37,774 bases of DNA from a virus: positions 1 through 37,774 of the IMG/VR virus record IMGVR_UViG_3300036820_000050, one strand, 5' to 3'. The notes below the pieces were generated by a model, which was not told where the DNA came from, did no database searches, and saw only the letters and a program-made list of their open reading frames with translations. The position numbers and the translations under genes are program-made. Of this stretch, positions 15,828 to 22,902 are shown one piece after another. Position 1 is the first letter of the stretch. Each line of letters begins with the position of its first letter.

Positions 15828-15999
15828 TTTTTTTATCCATATAAATCATTCTCAAATAATCCATAATACCTATAAGAATAATTATGATTAATGCACCTAA
15901 ACAATAGAAAGCCTGATGAGTGCAACCACATAACAATAAAATCCAACCTGCTAGTATTGCCAACAATACTGAAATTTCAAATTTGTTCGGTCGTATCAC
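15820..15999 (-). CDS. Small two-helix membrane protein (59 aa)
   Basis: The start is put at GTG 15999 because AAGGAG sits 7 nt upstream; ATG choices further up lie deep in the preceding gene. Two hydrophobic segments (ISVLLAILAGWILLLCGC and FYCLGALIIIILIGIMDYL) are joined by a short Cys/His turn, with a basic N-terminus and KKND end. Hairpin topology makes it a holin candidate, but no lysin neighbours it. Family not recognised. Confidence 0.65.
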   Translation of the reverse strand: MIRPNKFEISVLLAILAGWILLLCGCTHQAFYCLGALIIIILIGIMDYLRMIYMDKKND

Positions 16000-16546
16000 T
16001 TTCAATCTCCTTGGCTGATTTTTTATCATTGTTGAGAGCTGCAATAAGCTGATATATTATTTCAATACAGCATTGAATACAATATTCCATGTTTCTATAG
16101 ACAGGATTGAATAATCCGAATTTCTCAAAACCTTCTTTCAATGGAAACATTTCATTGATCTTTTTTAATTCAGGATTTGTCTTTCTCATATGTTCCACTG
16201 TTGGTATGTAATCCCCAGTATGACCACAGTCAAAACCTATCCAATGCTCTTCATGCGCTTCATTGAAAGTAATACCATGATGGCCATCAATGTCTAATTC
16301 TTTTTTTCTAAAATAAGGATGAGTTTCTGGAATTCCTACGTATCCACAAAGATGGCCACCAAAATAACCCGCATGGGGACAATAAAGTTCTCGCTTCATA
16401 ACTCTCATAACTAAGGCCTGATAGCCGAGATATTCAAATTCGGTAACATCGCATTCTTCGATCCATTCCCCATATCCAAGCCATTTGATCTTCTCATCAC
16501 TTGTCCAATGGTGTTCTTCTTTTATGATTTTAACTTTATCGTTCAT
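15977..16546 (-). CDS. Uncharacterised phage protein with His/Cys-rich domain (189 aa)
   Basis: The core reads FEYLGYQALVMRV, HLCGYVGIPETHPYF, DIDGHHGITF and HWIGFDCGHTGDYIP. From memory this GHL-GYVG ... HGG-T ... GFDC-H-GD pattern defines an uncharacterised family frequent in phage early regions; conserved His, Cys and Asp suggest metal binding and maybe an enzyme. The C-terminus adds a hydrophobic helix (CIQCCIEIIYQLIAAL). It overlaps both neighbours slightly. Confidence 0.82.
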   Translation of the reverse strand: MNDKVKIIKEEHHWTSDEKIKWLGYGEWIEECDVTEFEYLGYQALVMRVMKRELYCPHAGYFGGHLCGYVGIPETHPYFRKKELDIDGHHGITFNEAHEEHWIGFDCGHTGDYIPTVEHMRKTNPELKKINEMFPLKEGFEKFGLFNPVYRNMEYCIQCCIEIIYQLIAALNNDKKSAKEIESDTTEQI

Positions 16547-16877
16547 TTTTAAGAGCTGCCTCCATCAACATTCCTACTAAATCTGAATGTGTTTTTTTAT
16601 CAATCCGTTCTAGTTCTTCAATTGTAATTTCTTCTTTGTCATCAATAGAAACTCTTATATATCCTGTATATCCTTCTGGAAGATCTAGTGGCATCCAATA
16701 TTCAGGAGTATCCGTACATATACCACCTAAGTTTCCACCATATGGAATTTCCAAATAATAATCTTTTTCCTTAAATCTCAATCTTCTTGCTATCCATACA
16801 TCCCCCTTCCGAAAACAAACAATTTTGCATCCTTGAGGAGGAAGATTTAAATGACTAAATTTAATAAATTGCATCAT
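16536..16877 (-). CDS. DUF551-like small protein (113 aa)
   Basis: Residues 15-65 have the layout of DUF551-type phage proteins: a strand VCFRKGDVWIARRLRFKE and the closing motif EYWMPLDLPEG, here in an extended form. The C-terminus is helical. ATG 16877 overlaps the recombinase TGA. The family has no known function; the match is from the YWMPL motif and strand pattern only. Confidence 0.65.
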   Translation of the reverse strand: MMQFIKFSHLNLPPQGCKIVCFRKGDVWIARRLRFKEKDYYLEIPYGGNLGGICTDTPEYWMPLDLPEGYTGYIRVSIDDKEEITIEELERIDKKTHSDLVGMLMEAALKNER

Positions 16878-17455
16878 TGATTCTTCACATCTTCTTCTTT
16901 AAGTTGGTCAATATATCTATAGAGAGTAAATCTCGAGATCCCTAAATCGGCAGCAATTTGACTTTTACTCTTACGAATAAGTAATTCCCTTTTCAGAGTT
17001 TCGATCTTTTCTGCATTGAGTTTCTTGGTTGTTCCCTTGAATTTACCTTTTTTCTTGGCAATTTCTATACCTTCTCGCTGTCTTTCCCTAATAAATGCAT
17101 ACTCAAACTCAGCGAAAGCTCCCATTAAATGAAGTACTAGATTTGATGTTGCTGAGTTTTCTCCTGAGAACTGAAGGTTTTCTTTTAGGAAATGGACTTG
17201 GATTTTTCTATTAACCAGTCCATCGACTAGCTCTTTCAAATCCTTTAAATTGCGAGCCAGTCTATCCATGCTGTGCACAATGATGATGTCATCCTCTCGA
17301 ACAAACTCAAGCATAGAATTTAGCTGAGGACGATTAGTTGACTTGGCCGAAGCATAGTCAATAAACTTTTTGTCTAATTGGATATTTTCAAGTTGCCGAT
17401 CAGGATTTTGATCTGTCGTACTTACACGGATATATCCTATACGTTTACCTGTCAT
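16874..17455 (-). CDS. Serine recombinase, resolvase/invertase type (193 aa)
   Basis: The catalytic domain starts RIGYIRVSTTDQNPDRQ with Ser 12 as nucleophile and Arg 20; MDRLARNL supplies Arg 65 and Arg 68. The long E-helix (LVLHLMGAFAEFEYAFIRER, then REGIEIAKKKGKFKG) leads to a C-terminal helix-turn-helix (IRKSKSQIAADLGISRFTLY). At 193 aa it is a small resolvase/invertase, not a large integrase. It could invert a segment, resolve dimers, or be a recent guest. I found no obvious long inverted pair flanking a fibre gene. Confidence 0.92.
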   Translation of the reverse strand: MTGKRIGYIRVSTTDQNPDRQLENIQLDKKFIDYASAKSTNRPQLNSMLEFVREDDIIIVHSMDRLARNLKDLKELVDGLVNRKIQVHFLKENLQFSGENSATSNLVLHLMGAFAEFEYAFIRERQREGIEIAKKKGKFKGTTKKLNAEKIETLKRELLIRKSKSQIAADLGISRFTLYRYIDQLKEEDVKNQ

Positions 17456-17550
17456 TTAACATCCTTCAAAGAAGGGGATTTTTCGTAATAATTTATAAAG
17501 CTTCATTTTTTTAGGTGATTGAAGTATTATGACTCATTTTCTATTCCATT

Positions 17551-17769
17551 TTATTTCTCAATTATTTTTATTCTTTTCTCTTCAATATTACACAATCTTC
17601 CATGAAAATCTTTATTTTCATCGTACATTTCTTTTCTAAGAAAAGCCATATCGGATCTTATTGCGTCAATTTTTGATCCAAGATAAAACATGGGTCCAAG
17701 AAATAAAGCTAATATAGTGGCAGTACCCCCAATAACCCCTAAAACTTCTAATGTGATTTTTAAATCCAT
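17551..17769 (-). CDS. Membrane-anchored coiled-coil protein (72 aa)
   Basis: One membrane helix (LEVLGVIGGTATILALFLGP) is followed by a coiled coil (IDAIRSDMAFLRKEMYDENK). This N-terminal-anchor plus coil design occurs in XhlA-like and other phage membrane proteins. A lysis role is possible but unsupported by neighbours. AGGAAG lies 4 nt before ATG 17769. Confidence 0.68.
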   Translation of the reverse strand: MDLKITLEVLGVIGGTATILALFLGPMFYLGSKIDAIRSDMAFLRKEMYDENKDFHGRLCNIEEKRIKIIEK

Positions 17770-17776
17770 AAACTTC

Positions 17777-17956
17777 CTATTTTCTTACCTTTTCAAGTTT
17801 TTTGGTTAACTCATCAATTTGTTGCTGTTTTTCTGCTTCATTCTTTTTCTTGAGATCCATTAGCATGTGGTCTAACATTTCTTGATCTTCTTGATCTTTT
17901 TGTTTTCGCATTTGATTTCGAATGTAAACTTCAAATGCTGACAATTCTTTTTTCAT
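17777..17956 (-). CDS. Small coiled-coil protein (59 aa)
   Basis: ATG 17956 to TAG 17777. The protein (MKKELSAFEVYIRNQMRKQK onward, ending LTKKLEKVRK) is a single long charged helix. It is the first gene behind the promoter at 17979-18007, 7 nt before the membrane coiled-coil gene, so the two may act as a pair. Family unknown. Confidence 0.65.
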   Translation of the reverse strand: MKKELSAFEVYIRNQMRKQKDQEDQEMLDHMLMDLKKKNEAEKQQQIDELTKKLEKVRK

Positions 17957-17978
17957 AATTCTCGCATAGTTGTATCTT

Positions 17979-18007
17979 TTATAACACTATGCCTTACATT
18001 ATGTCAA
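17979..18007 (-). promoter_or_regulatory. Near-consensus sigma-70 promoter
   Basis: On the minus strand: TTGACA (18002-18007), 17-nt spacer, TTATAA (17979-17984). It lies 23 nt upstream of the 59-aa gene start and would drive the leftward operon with the membrane coil, recombinase and phosphoesterase genes. A perfect -35 with ideal spacing makes it the best promoter in the window. Confidence 0.75.
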
Positions 18008-18083
18008 CCTAGTAAATTGTAAGTCTATAGGAATGATTTTTTGATAATAATTTTTTGTAAATAGATTGTCACTAGGGAGTACT

Positions 18084-18344
18084 CTATTGTGACATGTCTT
18101 TTTGTATTTGGGAATCTAACTCTTCCCACCAGTTAGACATTCTGCATAGAAATTGAGCTTTTCCTACTTTTGCTTCATGAACCATCTCAATAGTACTAAG
18201 ACATAAAGCGGCGAGAGCATCAGCCGTTGAAACATTAGATTTATCCAAAGCTTCATTTATAATTTCTCTAGCTCTATCAATTTCTTGCCATGAAGGAATA
18301 ACTACAAAACCATTTTCTGTTTCTTCAATTTTATTTTTTTTCAA
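18084..18344 (-). CDS. Hypothetical helical protein (86 aa)
   Basis: The start is TTG 18344 with AGGA 6-7 nt upstream. All-helical, acidic (IPSWQEIDRAREIINEALDK, then CRMSNWWEELDSQIQK). It follows the GroES-like gene by 8 nt. No family recognised. Confidence 0.65.
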   Translation of the reverse strand: MKKNKIEETENGFVVIPSWQEIDRAREIINEALDKSNVSTADALAALCLSTIEMVHEAKVGKAQFLCRMSNWWEELDSQIQKDMSQ

Positions 18345-18352
18345 TTTCTATC

Positions 18353-18601
18353 CTATAGGGTAAAGCTTGCGATTATATCTTCTTCAGCTATCAAAAATAC
18401 ATTCTCTTCAATTTGCATCTTCGATTTGAAAGGATGAGCGAAGATGCAATCACCTATCTTATACAATTCTCCATTGCTTTCCACTCTTAGATATGTTTTC
18501 TTCTTTTCCTCTGTAGGAATGATAAGTGTTCCTATTTTTTTCTCTTCAACGATATCTTGATTCGATACTAGAACGAATCCTTTTCTAGGTGTTATTTTCA
18601 T
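18353..18601 (-). CDS. GroES-like co-chaperonin (82 aa)
   Basis: The sequence follows the Cpn10 fold: an opening strand MKITPRKGFVLVSNQD, a loop EEKKIGTLIIPTEEKKKT in place of the GroEL-binding mobile loop, YKIGDCIFAHPF for the conserved VGD-V block, and the closing NVFLIAEEDIIASFTL matching GroES endings. At 82 aa it is slightly shorter than GroES, having lost the roof segment. Phage versions (T4 gp31 is the model) cap host GroEL to fold capsid protein. It is placed in the early block, not the head block. Confidence 0.75.
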   Translation of the reverse strand: MKITPRKGFVLVSNQDIVEEKKIGTLIIPTEEKKKTYLRVESNGELYKIGDCIFAHPFKSKMQIEENVFLIAEEDIIASFTL

Positions 18602-18647
18602 TAGGTGTCCTTTTTACTTTTTTTAGTTATGGTGTTAGTGGATTACC

Positions 18648-18815
18648 TCAGTCTACTTCTTTGGGAAAAATAGGCGAATTTTCGTTCATTCTGCGCAAAA
18701 TTTCGCTTAAATATCCTGACACGGTATAGAGATCGACGTTTTCGTTATCATTAATAATTTCGATCAGTTCTTCATTCGTATAATCTCTTAGCCTCTTCCG
18801 TGGAATATTTCTCAT
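18648..18815 (-). CDS. Hypothetical 55-aa protein
   Basis: ATG 18815 to TGA 18648. Helical acidic protein (MRNIPRKRLRDYTNEELIEI, ending SPIFPKEVD). It begins 6 nt after the end of the broken HNH gene and lies 46 nt upstream of the GroES-like start. A normal use of TGA as stop here matters for reading the TGA inside the adjacent HNH gene. Confidence 0.6.
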   Translation of the reverse strand: MRNIPRKRLRDYTNEELIEIINDNENVDLYTVSGYLSEILRRMNENSPIFPKEVD

Positions 18816-18821
18816 TAGAAT

Positions 18822-19217
18822 TCATGTCCTTTTTTTGTTGTATCTTCTCTTCCCTGATCCATCGATATAAAATGAAGGGATTTCTGGATCTTCCAAAGTA
18901 ATTGTCCCCTCATCCAAAAAATTATGATGTGTCTTACAAACCGCAACAAGATTTTTGATACTATTGTTACATGGATTACCATCTATATGATGAATCTCTA
19001 TCCTTCCTTTACATGCTATAGGATGTTCTAAATAACATTTTTCTCTAGATATCATCTTTTTCGCTCGCCATCTTCCCGTGTGCTCATTTGTAGATTCTGG
19101 TTTTTTACTCCATTCATTTTTATGATTGCGAGAGTTGTGTCCTCAAATGTATTTCTTAAACTCACCATTCTTATTTTTAGAAGTTATTTTTTTACCACAG
19201 CCACAGCCACATTCCAT
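18822..19217 (-). pseudogene. HNH endonuclease gene interrupted by an in-frame TGA
   Basis: ATG 19217 (RBS AAGGAT) encodes MECGCGCGKKITSKNKNGEF then KKYI and a TGA at 19143-19145. The same frame continues GHNSRNHKNEWSKKPE to the HNH core IEIHHIDGNPCNNSIKNLVA and VCKTHHNFLDEG, ending at 18822. The CGCG start and the (F/Y)I-x-GHNSR motif belong to one HNH family in which the x is often Arg, so a CGA-to-TGA change explains the break. The downstream 77 codons from ATG 19055 could still be made as a truncated HNH. Readthrough is the alternative. Confidence 0.75.
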
Positions 19218-19275
19218 GTGTTATCCTTTTAAAATTCATGTCCATTAAGGAGGCAAATATATGTAAACTCATGAT

Positions 19276-19755
19276 TTAAAACAAATGTCCACAATTAGGG
19301 CAGCTTTTCTTTTTGCTGCTGGTTTTTTCTTGTTCTTTTTCCAGGATTTCTTCTGATTTTTTGCAGGTTCCTAGCAATTTCTCTTCTGAAAATCCATATT
19401 TAAGCAAATCTAGCGGCTCCCATTGATTCGCTAGGCATTCAAAATCAAAATTTCCAGTATTTAAATTGCTTCTAATCAAATATTCTTCAAATTCTTGATC
19501 TGTCAATTTTCTAGAGGGTACTCTCACTTCAATCATTTCTGAGTTTCTCTTTAATTTTTTCATTGCCTTGATTCTCATATGTCCTGCAATGATTGTATTG
19601 TCTAAGTCGATCGCCACTAGTTCTACATAATCAAATTTTTCTATTGAGTTTAGAAGTTGTTGAAACTGTTCCTTACTGATTTTTCTAGGATTTTTTGAAT
19701 ATTCTTTGAGCTGGGAAACTTTTCTTTTTTCTGTTGACCAAATTAGCTTTTCCAT
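19276..19755 (-). CDS. ParB-like N-terminal domain protein with zinc knuckle (159 aa)
   Basis: Residues about 10-90 match the ParB/Spo0J N-terminal domain: KEYSKNPRKISKEQF, ELVAIDLDNTIIAGHMRIKA, with the GH-R-KA motif of this NTP-binding/nuclease fold. There is no partner ParA and no HTH domain, so it is not a partition protein. The C-terminus carries a half zinc ribbon (CPNCGHLF). Phage versions often accompany DNA methylases, but none is seen here. Confidence 0.82.
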   Translation of the reverse strand: MEKLIWSTEKRKVSQLKEYSKNPRKISKEQFQQLLNSIEKFDYVELVAIDLDNTIIAGHMRIKAMKKLKRNSEMIEVRVPSRKLTDQEFEEYLIRSNLNTGNFDFECLANQWEPLDLLKYGFSEEKLLGTCKKSEEILEKEQEKTSSKKKSCPNCGHLF

Positions 19756-19808
19756 TGAAATTTTTAACCGTTTATTCTATATTTACGATAGTACACTTAT
19801 GAGTTTTT

Positions 19809-20309
19809 ATGGCTAAACCTGCTGTATTTATCAACTGCAAAATATGTAAAAAAATATTTAAAAGGAAGAGAGTAAAACAATTTTTTTGTTCTTTTACTTG
19901 TGGCGCAAAAGGTAAAAAGTATGTCCAATGCCGTTTCTCTAAAAAAATAAAAGTCATATGTGATTTTTGCGAAAAGGAATTTGAGAAATGGCCATGTCTT
20001 GTGAAAAAAACTATTAATGAAAAGCATTATTGCAATCCTGTATGCAGAAAATTAGCTATGTCAGCAAATAAAACATTATATGGTTTTAAGAAAACCACTG
20101 GATCTCCTTTAAATCCTTATAAGAGATGTATGAAAGAAGGAAAATTTGTCTATGAACACCGTTGGATAATGGAACAAAAGATTGGAAGAAAATTGAAAAG
20201 AAATGAGCATGTTCATCACATTAATGGAAATCCAAAAGACAATAGAATAGAAAACCTTGAGATATTATCGAATGCGGATCACGCAAAAATTCATTCAAAA
20301 AAACTATAA
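19809..20309 (+). CDS. HNH endonuclease with N-terminal zinc fingers (166 aa)
   Basis: Two Cys4-like modules in the N-terminal half (INCKICKKIFKRKRVKQFFC, then CDFCEKEFEKW with CNPVC) precede the nuclease: YEHRWIMEQKIGRKLKRNEH, VHHINGNPKDNRIENLEIL and DHAKIHSKK, with the HH pair and N-x-N of the HNH active site. It is a typical selfish free-standing phage HNH gene. It opens the short plus-strand group, divergent from the ParB-like gene 53 nt away. Confidence 0.9.
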   Translation: MAKPAVFINCKICKKIFKRKRVKQFFCSFTCGAKGKKYVQCRFSKKIKVICDFCEKEFEKWPCLVKKTINEKHYCNPVCRKLAMSANKTLYGFKKTTGSPLNPYKRCMKEGKFVYEHRWIMEQKIGRKLKRNEHVHHINGNPKDNRIENLEILSNADHAKIHSKKL

Positions 20310-20407
20310 CATACCTCTTGTTTAAAAATAATTTTTACCATAAATGTAAATTATTTCTTTAGTTGAATTTTATGGACTTCACCATGACACTATTTCGATG
20401 GTGTTTT

Positions 20408-20710
20408 ATGAATACAGAAGTGCAACTAGAATTAAATATAGAGAATAAAACCTCTGAGGAGATGCAACTTGCTATCATGCAAAAGCAAATCGATCAGATG
20501 TGCGAAAGCATGGGTAAAGTAAGGAGAAAACTTTTTTCTGAATTAGGTGAGATGAAGAAAGTATGCTCGGAACTTCAAAAAGAGAATGAGGAACTCAAAT
20601 CTGTATTGAAGGAGTTGAAGAATGAAAAAACAAAAACGGAGTGGATATATGGACAAAATGGTTGTCTCTTTGATGTGCGAGAATATCCAAAAGCAGTCGG
20701 TGGATGTTGA
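20408..20710 (+). CDS. Small coiled-coil protein (about 100 aa)
   Basis: The start is uncertain; ATG 20408 (MNTEVQLELNIENKTSEEMQ) is the first that gives a soluble protein, while ATGs at 20372 and 20384 add a hydrophobic segment. The body is a long coiled coil (CSELQKENEELKSVLKELKN). An AT-rich inverted repeat (AAATAATTT / AAATTATTT) lies at about 20325-20356 and may mark its promoter. It overlaps the next gene by 89 nt in another frame. No family recognised. Confidence 0.6.
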   Translation: MNTEVQLELNIENKTSEEMQLAIMQKQIDQMCESMGKVRRKLFSELGEMKKVCSELQKENEELKSVLKELKNEKTKTEWIYGQNGCLFDVREYPKAVGGC

Positions 20711-20822
20711 TGAGATGGTAAAATTTGATCGTGAAAAAGCGATACGTTTTATCCATGGTCAATATGAGGAAGCTCAACGTCAATTAAATCGCACTCTTCC
20801 AAAGACCGAATCTCAATCCTAA
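20622..20822 (+). CDS. Hypothetical 66-aa protein
   Basis: ATG 20622 has GGAG 7 nt upstream. The protein (MKKQKRSGYMDKMVVSLMCE, later FDREKAIRFIHGQYEEAQRQ) is helical and polar. It overlaps the preceding gene by 89 nt and, on the opposite strand, the 3' end of the RusA-like gene by 74 nt. The good ribosome site supports it; function unknown. Confidence 0.55.
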   Translation: MKKQKRSGYMDKMVVSLMCENIQKQSVDVDEMVKFDREKAIRFIHGQYEEAQRQLNRTLPKTESQS

Positions 20823-21192
20823 TGCCTGCTATCTTTCCCTTTTCCTGAGAATATTTCCATTTTACTCTTGGATCCGAATCCGCATGTCCTTTGTTTTTCA
20901 CAATTTTACCATTCTTTTTGTGAAAAGTGACCAACTTTTCGGGAAAAAAACACGCTCCTATCTCATCTTTTATCCATTTGAAGGCGATTGGGAGATTGTC
21001 CTCAGAGTCAAGGAATCTAGGTGATATCCGAGTAAGTGTAACCTCGCATGGAAATGGAATGACCATCACATTCTTTCGGAATAGGCACTTAACAAAGAAT
21101 TGCTGCTGCCTATGCCTTTTACTAGACTTCGTCCAATGCTCGGAGCTATTTGATTCACTGATTGTTTTTAAGGGAAGTTCCCAACGAATCAT
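20749..21192 (-). CDS. RusA-like Holliday-junction resolvase family protein (147 aa)
   Basis: The protein reads like small RusA-type phage endonucleases: an N-terminal strand (WELPLKTISESN) then basic helix (KSSKRHRQQQFFVKCLF), a strand block VTLTRISPRFLDSEDNLPIA with the aspartates that bind metal, then FKWIKDEIG, and a late DSDPRVKWKYSQEKGKIAG block followed by IRIEI. In RusA such aspartates cut four-way junctions made in replication and recombination. It sits directly after the replication initiator and opposite the annealing-protein operon, which suits the role. The assignment is by motif pattern only. Confidence 0.7.
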   Translation of the reverse strand: MIRWELPLKTISESNSSEHWTKSSKRHRQQQFFVKCLFRKNVMVIPFPCEVTLTRISPRFLDSEDNLPIAFKWIKDEIGACFFPEKLVTFHKKNGKIVKNKGHADSDPRVKWKYSQEKGKIAGIRIEIRSLEECDLIDVELPHIDHG

Positions 21193-22130
21193 TATCCCTC
21201 CAATATTTTAAAATTGTATTTTCGCAAAGCATTAGTGAATTGATCATAGAAGCCTTTCATATCATAATTGAAACAATTTGTATTTCCTTGTCCACCTGTA
21301 ACAATTTCAACATACTTATTACAAGCTACAATGTGAATAGAGCCATTCTTCATTTTATCGTATTTCATGGCATAGTTTTTATTTACTAACTCTTTGTCTA
21401 CTTTTGCTTCAGGGATAGCAGGTTTATTTTTGCAAGCCCATTTGATTGCTTGGACTAAACCTTTGTTTAGTTTTGTCTCAGGATGAAGTGCCCATTTCAC
21501 TGCATGAGTTACATCTTCAATTGAATATTTCTGAGTGATTTCTTCCTTATCAGTCTTCAATATGTTGACTATGTCAAGGATTGGATAAATACTTGGTTTT
21601 TCTTTATTTAAAGATTTAGAAGGAACAGCAGCAGTAACAGGCTTTGCCTGTTGTTGTTTCTTTTGTATAGTTTCTTTTGTATTAGTTTCTTTTGTGGGTG
21701 TCTTTAGGTCACTGGGGTAGTGTCTTTCAGTCACTGGGGTAGTGTCTTTGGGACACTGGTATAAACTTTTTGAAATTATCTCCATTTCCTCTTCAGATTC
21801 ATATCCATCATCCTCTTCTAAAGTTTGGGATTGGCAGGATTCAACAACCAATGAATAATAGCATTTTTCTTTTCCTGGAGGCCCGAATTTTTTCTTACAT
21901 ACTAATCCTTTTTCTATCAAAGAAACTAAAGATCGGCAAGCAGATCTCCTTTGCATACCACTTTTTTCGGCAAGTTGAGCAAGGCTTATTCGATCGTATG
22001 CTTTATGCCATCCAAAAGTTTGACGAATGACTACTAAAATTATTCTAAGCTCTCCTTCAGTTAGAGTTTTAAAAATTTCATCGAAAAAAACATTGGGACT
22101 TTGAGTGTGATTAGGGGCTGGAATTTTCAT
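21192..22130 (-). CDS. O-like replication initiator (312 aa)
   Basis: The N-terminal 90 residues are a winged helix of the phage replication protein O type: FFDEIFKTLTEGELRIILVV, RQTFGWHKAYDRISLAQLAE and RRSACRSLVSLIEKGLV. The middle (about 105-170) is low-complexity and holds the iterons at DNA level. The C-terminal domain (KYSIEDVTHAVKWALHPETK, later YKCNKY-like strands) probably recruits host helicase. In lambda, O binds iterons inside its own gene and brings in DnaB; the same layout is seen here. No P-type loader or helicase gene was found, so host DnaB is likely used. Its ATG forms TAATG with the upstream gene. Confidence 0.82.
   Translation of the reverse strand: MKIPAPNHTQSPNVFFDEIFKTLTEGELRIILVVIRQTFGWHKAYDRISLAQLAEKSGMQRRSACRSLVSLIEKGLVCKKKFGPPGKEKCYYSLVVESCQSQTLEEDDGYESEEEMEIISKSLYQCPKDTTPVTERHYPSDLKTPTKETNTKETIQKKQQQAKPVTAAVPSKSLNKEKPSIYPILDIVNILKTDKEEITQKYSIEDVTHAVKWALHPETKLNKGLVQAIKWACKNKPAIPEAKVDKELVNKNYAMKYDKMKNGSIHIVACNKYVEIVTGGQGNTNCFNYDMKGFYDQFTNALRKYNFKILEG
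21656..21763. other. Probable replication origin: three 22-bp iterons plus AT-rich repeats
   Basis: Three head-to-tail 22-bp units start at 21698, 21720 and 21742, each GTGTCTTT, then 2-3 variable bases, then a GTCACTGG or GACACTGG core. Each unit has an internal dyad (AGTG/CACT or GTGTC/GACAC). Next to them lie three AT-rich units GTTTCTTTTGT at 21656, 21670 and 21685. Since 22 is not a multiple of 3, the units are read in three frames, so selection is on DNA, not protein. The arrangement copies lambda ori inside gene O. Confidence 0.82.
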
Positions 22131-22366
22131 TATACCACCTCGACTAAGTAACCAAATTTAATCAATTCATTGATAACATGTGGAGACAATTCTATATCGT
22201 CTTCCAAAAATGCTATGTGACATAGACAACCTTTTGCTTCCCAAGATATGTTTTCATCCTTAAGTATAGAAAGTGGGTTTGAAAAAATTAATTCGTATTC
22301 TTTGTCATTGTAGGTCAATTTTGCATAACAATGACTATATTTTGAAAGCATCCGATTGATGATCAT
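22130..22366 (-). CDS. Winged-helix-like protein coupled to the initiator (78 aa)
   Basis: The start is taken at ATG 22366 (MIINRMLSKYSHCYAKLTYN) with an AGGAATAGGAAAG site; a longer upstream frame is unlikely. The C-terminal half (LKDENISWEAKGCLCHIAFL, then SPHVINELIKFGYLVEV) resembles the N-terminal winged helix of phage replisome organisers. A TAATG junction couples it to the O-like gene. It could be a helper initiator or a control protein of replication. Confidence 0.7.
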   Translation of the reverse strand: MIINRMLSKYSHCYAKLTYNDKEYELIFSNPLSILKDENISWEAKGCLCHIAFLEDDIELSPHVINELIKFGYLVEVV

Positions 22367-22536
22367 CTTTCCTATTCCTTGTAAAATGTTTTTTTGATAC
22401 ACAAAGAATATAGAAGAAAAATAACTGACGTGATAAACTGGCTTGCAGAATATTAAGTTATTAGTCTTTCTTCTTATTCCTGATGTGTAATTTAGATATA
22501 AGAACGGGTAATTCATATATCTATTGCGTTTGTTTA

Positions 22537-22560
22537 TGCTGCGCTTTAAATAGCGCAGCA
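22537..22560. terminator. Perfect 9-bp hairpin between two winged-helix genes
   Basis: TGCTGCGCT (22537-22545) pairs fully with AGCGCAGCA (22552-22560) around TTAAAT. It is GC-rich in an AT-rich gap just past the stop of the 95-aa gene. Neither side has a proper U tract, so it may be a pause, attenuation or antitermination site, or a palindromic protein site, and not a full terminator. Confidence 0.45.
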
Positions 22561-22569
22561 GATTTCCCT

Positions 22570-22857
22570 TTAAATTTCGGGATCAGTATCATCCCAACCG
22601 ATTAACTCGATTGTTATGCCGTATTCATCTTCCTTGTAGCTTAATAAGCCTTGATTATTCAGCTTACGAAGACTAGTTCTGAAAGTGTTCTTGCTATAGT
22701 AAACTAAAATCTCTTTCCAAGCCATTTTAAAAACGTTCTGTTCATTTTTATGGTCCCATAGAAAGCAATAAATCTGACTTAGACTGTCCATGATTTGTTC
22801 CATGTACAGACGAGGTGGTAATTGTGGTTGTGAGTTAAAGTCTTGGCGGATCAACAT
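22570..22857 (-). CDS. Winged-helix regulator candidate (95 aa)
   Basis: The start is ATG 22857 (MLIRQDFNSQPQLPPRLYME) with AGAGGA 6-7 nt upstream; the longer frame would translate an AT-rich regulatory region as a Phe/Lys/Tyr-rich string. The core (VFKMAWKEILVYYSKNTFRT, then LRKLNNQGLLSYKEDEYGIT) is a winged helix with a recognition helix. It lies downstream of the XRE gene and an 11-bp inverted repeat. A transcription factor role is likely. Confidence 0.7.
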   Translation of the reverse strand: MLIRQDFNSQPQLPPRLYMEQIMDSLSQIYCFLWDHKNEQNVFKMAWKEILVYYSKNTFRTSLRKLNNQGLLSYKEDEYGITIELIGWDDTDPEI

Positions 22858-22902
22858 AGCATTTCCTCTTTTAGTTGCACTCTTTTGTTTACGATATTTC
22901 AA

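Noticed and set aside
16874-17455. Phage integrase
   Set aside because: The serine recombinase is resolvase/invertase sized with no large C-terminal integrase region, and no attachment site pair was seen; lysogeny is not supported.
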